DNA of 6,893 bases from positions 1 to 6,893 of the forward strand of contig JADFHG010000208.1 in the NCBI GenBank assembly GCA_022567365.1, in the 5' to 3' direction. Positions 5,238-6,893 of the stretch are shown piece after piece; position 1 is the first letter of the stretch, and every line of letters begins with the position of its first letter. The translations under genes and the position numbers were made by a program. The notes below the pieces were generated by a model. It was not told where the DNA came from and searched no databases. It saw only the letters and a program-made list of their open reading frames with translations. The DNA is from Planctomycetota bacterium (GTDB taxonomy: Bacteria; Planctomycetota; Phycisphaerae; UBA1845).

Positions 5238-6893
5238 ATGGCGGATGGTCACGTACGTCCCTCGGACCTGAAGCGTCACCTGCTCAATGGCTGCGGCTAC
5301 CGGCCGGAGCTGATCGAGGAGGATTACGCGTTCGCCGCCGGCAAGACCATCGGCTTGGCCGCATTCGCCCACAAGCCGTTCGACGCCCGTTCCGCATGCA
5401 TCGCCGCCATCGACTGCCGGTCGGAGGATCCGCGGTCTGAGGTGATGGCCTGCCGGGAGTTCGGGGCTCCCGTCGTCTTCGCTTGCCTTCGTGATCGGCT
5501 GCAGGTGTGGAAGCCAGGGCCAAACACCGCGGAGCTCATCGAATCGAGACTGGTGTCTAAGCAGATCCCCCAGTTCTTCAAGGACCATCAGTCAAAGTTA
5601 GCACCGGGACGAATCTACGACGCCAAGACACTTGGCCGGATTCCCGGAAGCGGCAAGCAGTTGGACTTCGTCGACGTGGGGCTGCTGCCATTCGCCGAAG
5701 GGCAGATCGGTGGCAAGCTCACCGAGAAGGTTGTCGAAGCGGCGCTGATCTTACGCGGCGTTTTTCCCGAAGACGCGGAGCTCAAACCAGCGCACCGTGA
5801 GTGGATCGTCAAATCGACTTTCCGACTGCTGGCGGCCAAGGTGTTGAGGGACAAGGAGGTGCCGAAGTTCAAGTCGTTGCGCCTCGGCAATCTGGACGAC
5901 GTGTTTCGGCGTGTTCAAAGGCACTACGGATCACAGGAGGGCGTCGAGATCGGCGACGCCAAGAGACGCGGCGCGCTGGAAGACGCCAGCGCGCTGTTCC
6001 GTAACCTGAGTAGCCTGCGGAATCTAACCACCGAGGCGCTGGCCGACGTGTACGAACAGGCTCTGGTGACCAAGGCCACGCGAGAGCTCTTGGGCACACA
6101 TAGCACGCCCTCCTATCTGGTGGATTACATTATCTGGCAGTTGGCCGACTGGATCGAGAAGATCGATCCTGCTCAAATGCACGTGTTCGAGCCGGCTTGC
6201 GGTCACGCACCGTTTTTGGTCGGCGCCATGCGGCTGCTCCGAAACTTCGACCTGGGAGAGAACCGGAGCGATCCGAGTTCGTTCTTCCGAGAACGACTCT
6301 GCGGGATCGAGAAGGACTCGTTGGCCCTGGAGATTGCTCGGCTATCGCTTACCGTGGCCGACGTGCCGAATCCCGACGGCTGGGAGGGTCTTCAATTCGG
6401 GGACATGTTCAAATCCAACAGGCTTGAAGAGGCATCCAAGAAGTGCCGGTTGTTCCTGGCTAACCCTCCTTTCAAGGGTGGCAAAGCCCTCCAACTCCTC
6501 GAAAGCTGCCTGCCTCATCTTCCGCAGGGTGCAGTCTTCGGCGTGGTCGTTCCGACGACGCTGCTGCATAGCAAGGGCACAACGAACAAACGTGTGATTC
6601 CCTTCCGGCGCTGGCTTGTGGAGAACTGCCAGCTAGCTGAGGTCTCTCTTTTGCCGGATGGGCTCTTCAGCTTCGCGGATCACGAGTGCGGCATCCTGCT
6701 GGGGCGCCGACTCGCGCGGACCAGTACGCCGACGACGCTCGTTAGGTGCAAGCGAGTTCGCGAAGACGAGCGCGAAGGCTTCAAGCAGCGATATGAGATC
6801 TCGTCAGATCGAAACGTCCCGCAGAGTGAGTTTGCTGAGCGCCCCGAGTGCATGCTTTGGGTTCCGGAACTCCATGATGAGATCTGGTCGTGG
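5238..6893 (+). CDS. N6-adenine DNA methyltransferase (restriction-modification type), 3' end beyond window
   Basis: Transfers a methyl group from S-adenosylmethionine to adenine in DNA, most likely within a restriction-modification or related defence system. The frame is open for 552 residues to the window edge with no stop. Residues 1-270 are an N-terminal region I do not recognise. The stretch YEQALVTKATRELLGTHSTPSYLVDYI (273-298) matches the pre-catalytic G-x-x-x-TP-x-x-x-VD-x-I segment of type I HsdM and type IIG enzymes. Motif I is FEPACGHAPFL (317-327), with His-Ala-Pro where GSG or GTG-x is usual. GIEKD (356-360) fits the acidic SAM-ribose strand, FGDMF (387-391) follows, and NPPF (409-412) is the catalytic motif IV of the N6-adenine class. 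The following strand GVVVPTTLL (435-443) is also typical. Alternative starts are ATG at 5226 and GTG at 5211; GGA seven bases before 5238 decided the choice. Codon use (TTA, CCT, CTT, GCT) looks less GC-biased than in the neighbours, hinting at transfer. Which subtype it is (HsdM, IIG, PglX-like) cannot be settled without the C-terminus. Confidence 0.88.
   Translation, partial: MADGHVRPSDLKRHLLNGCGYRPELIEEDYAFAAGKTIGLAAFAHKPFDARSACIAAIDCRSEDPRSEVMACREFGAPVVFACLRDRLQVWKPGPNTAELIESRLVSKQIPQFFKDHQSKLAPGRIYDAKTLGRIPGSGKQLDFVDVGLLPFAEGQIGGKLTEKVVEAALILRGVFPEDAELKPAHREWIVKSTFRLLAAKVLRDKEVPKFKSLRLGNLDDVFRRVQRHYGSQEGVEIGDAKRRGALEDASALFRNLSSLRNLTTEALADVYEQALVTKATRELLGTHSTPSYLVDYIIWQLADWIEKIDPAQMHVFEPACGHAPFLVGAMRLLRNFDLGENRSDPSSFFRERLCGIEKDSLALEIARLSLTVADVPNPDGWEGLQFGDMFKSNRLEEASKKCRLFLANPPFKGGKALQLLESCLPHLPQGAVFGVVVPTTLLHSKGTTNKRVIPFRRWLVENCQLAEVSLLPDGLFSFADHECGILLGRRLARTSTPTTLVRCKRVREDEREGFKQRYEISSDRNVPQSEFAERPECMLWVPELHDEIWSW

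Noticed and set aside
1..6893. Search for CRISPR arrays, tRNA or rRNA genes and insertion-sequence ends
   Set aside because: I saw no regularly spaced direct repeats, no tRNA-like cloverleaf with a TTCGANNC arm in context, no rRNA segments, and no transposase or terminal inverted repeats with target duplications. A tool-based scan could still find weak cases.

Overview
The window is high-GC bacterial DNA. Its gene content (a CRTAC1-type FG-GAP/ASPIC-UnbV protein next to a membrane-anchored TPR protein, and a beta-barrel-like protein ending in an aromatic residue) fits a Gram-negative, Planctomycetota-like or related environmental lineage. This is inference from families; no rRNA or other marker gene is present to settle it.

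Layout. (1) 20-3437, minus strand: a two-gene, operon-like unit. The upstream gene encodes an N-terminally anchored TPR protein. The downstream gene, 34 bases after the TPR stop codon, encodes an exported seven-repeat FG-GAP (VCBS) beta-propeller with a C-terminal ASPIC/UnbV domain. Both starts are uncertain because the frames run open well upstream. (2) 3438-4059: a divergent intergenic interval of about 620 bases holding a perfect GC-rich 8-bp inverted repeat (REP-like) but no convincing gene. (3) 4060-5028, plus strand: a 322-residue secreted protein with beta-barrel character and C-terminal Phe, family not recognised. (4) 5029-5237: a short spacer with a perfect TGTAGC/GCTACA palindrome and a good sigma70-like promoter. 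(5) 5238-6893, plus strand, running off the window: the first 552 residues of a large adenine-specific (N6) DNA methyltransferase, with motif I and an NPPF motif IV behind an unrecognised domain of about 270 residues.

The first three genes look like envelope or periplasmic functions and could act together, the TPR protein as an inner-membrane scaffold and the propeller as its exported partner. The methyltransferase is a different kind of gene, with its own promoter and an accessory character. It probably marks the left edge of a restriction-modification or other defence locus continuing to the right. It is the strongest candidate for something little described here, but the window cuts it before any nuclease, specificity or partner gene can be seen.
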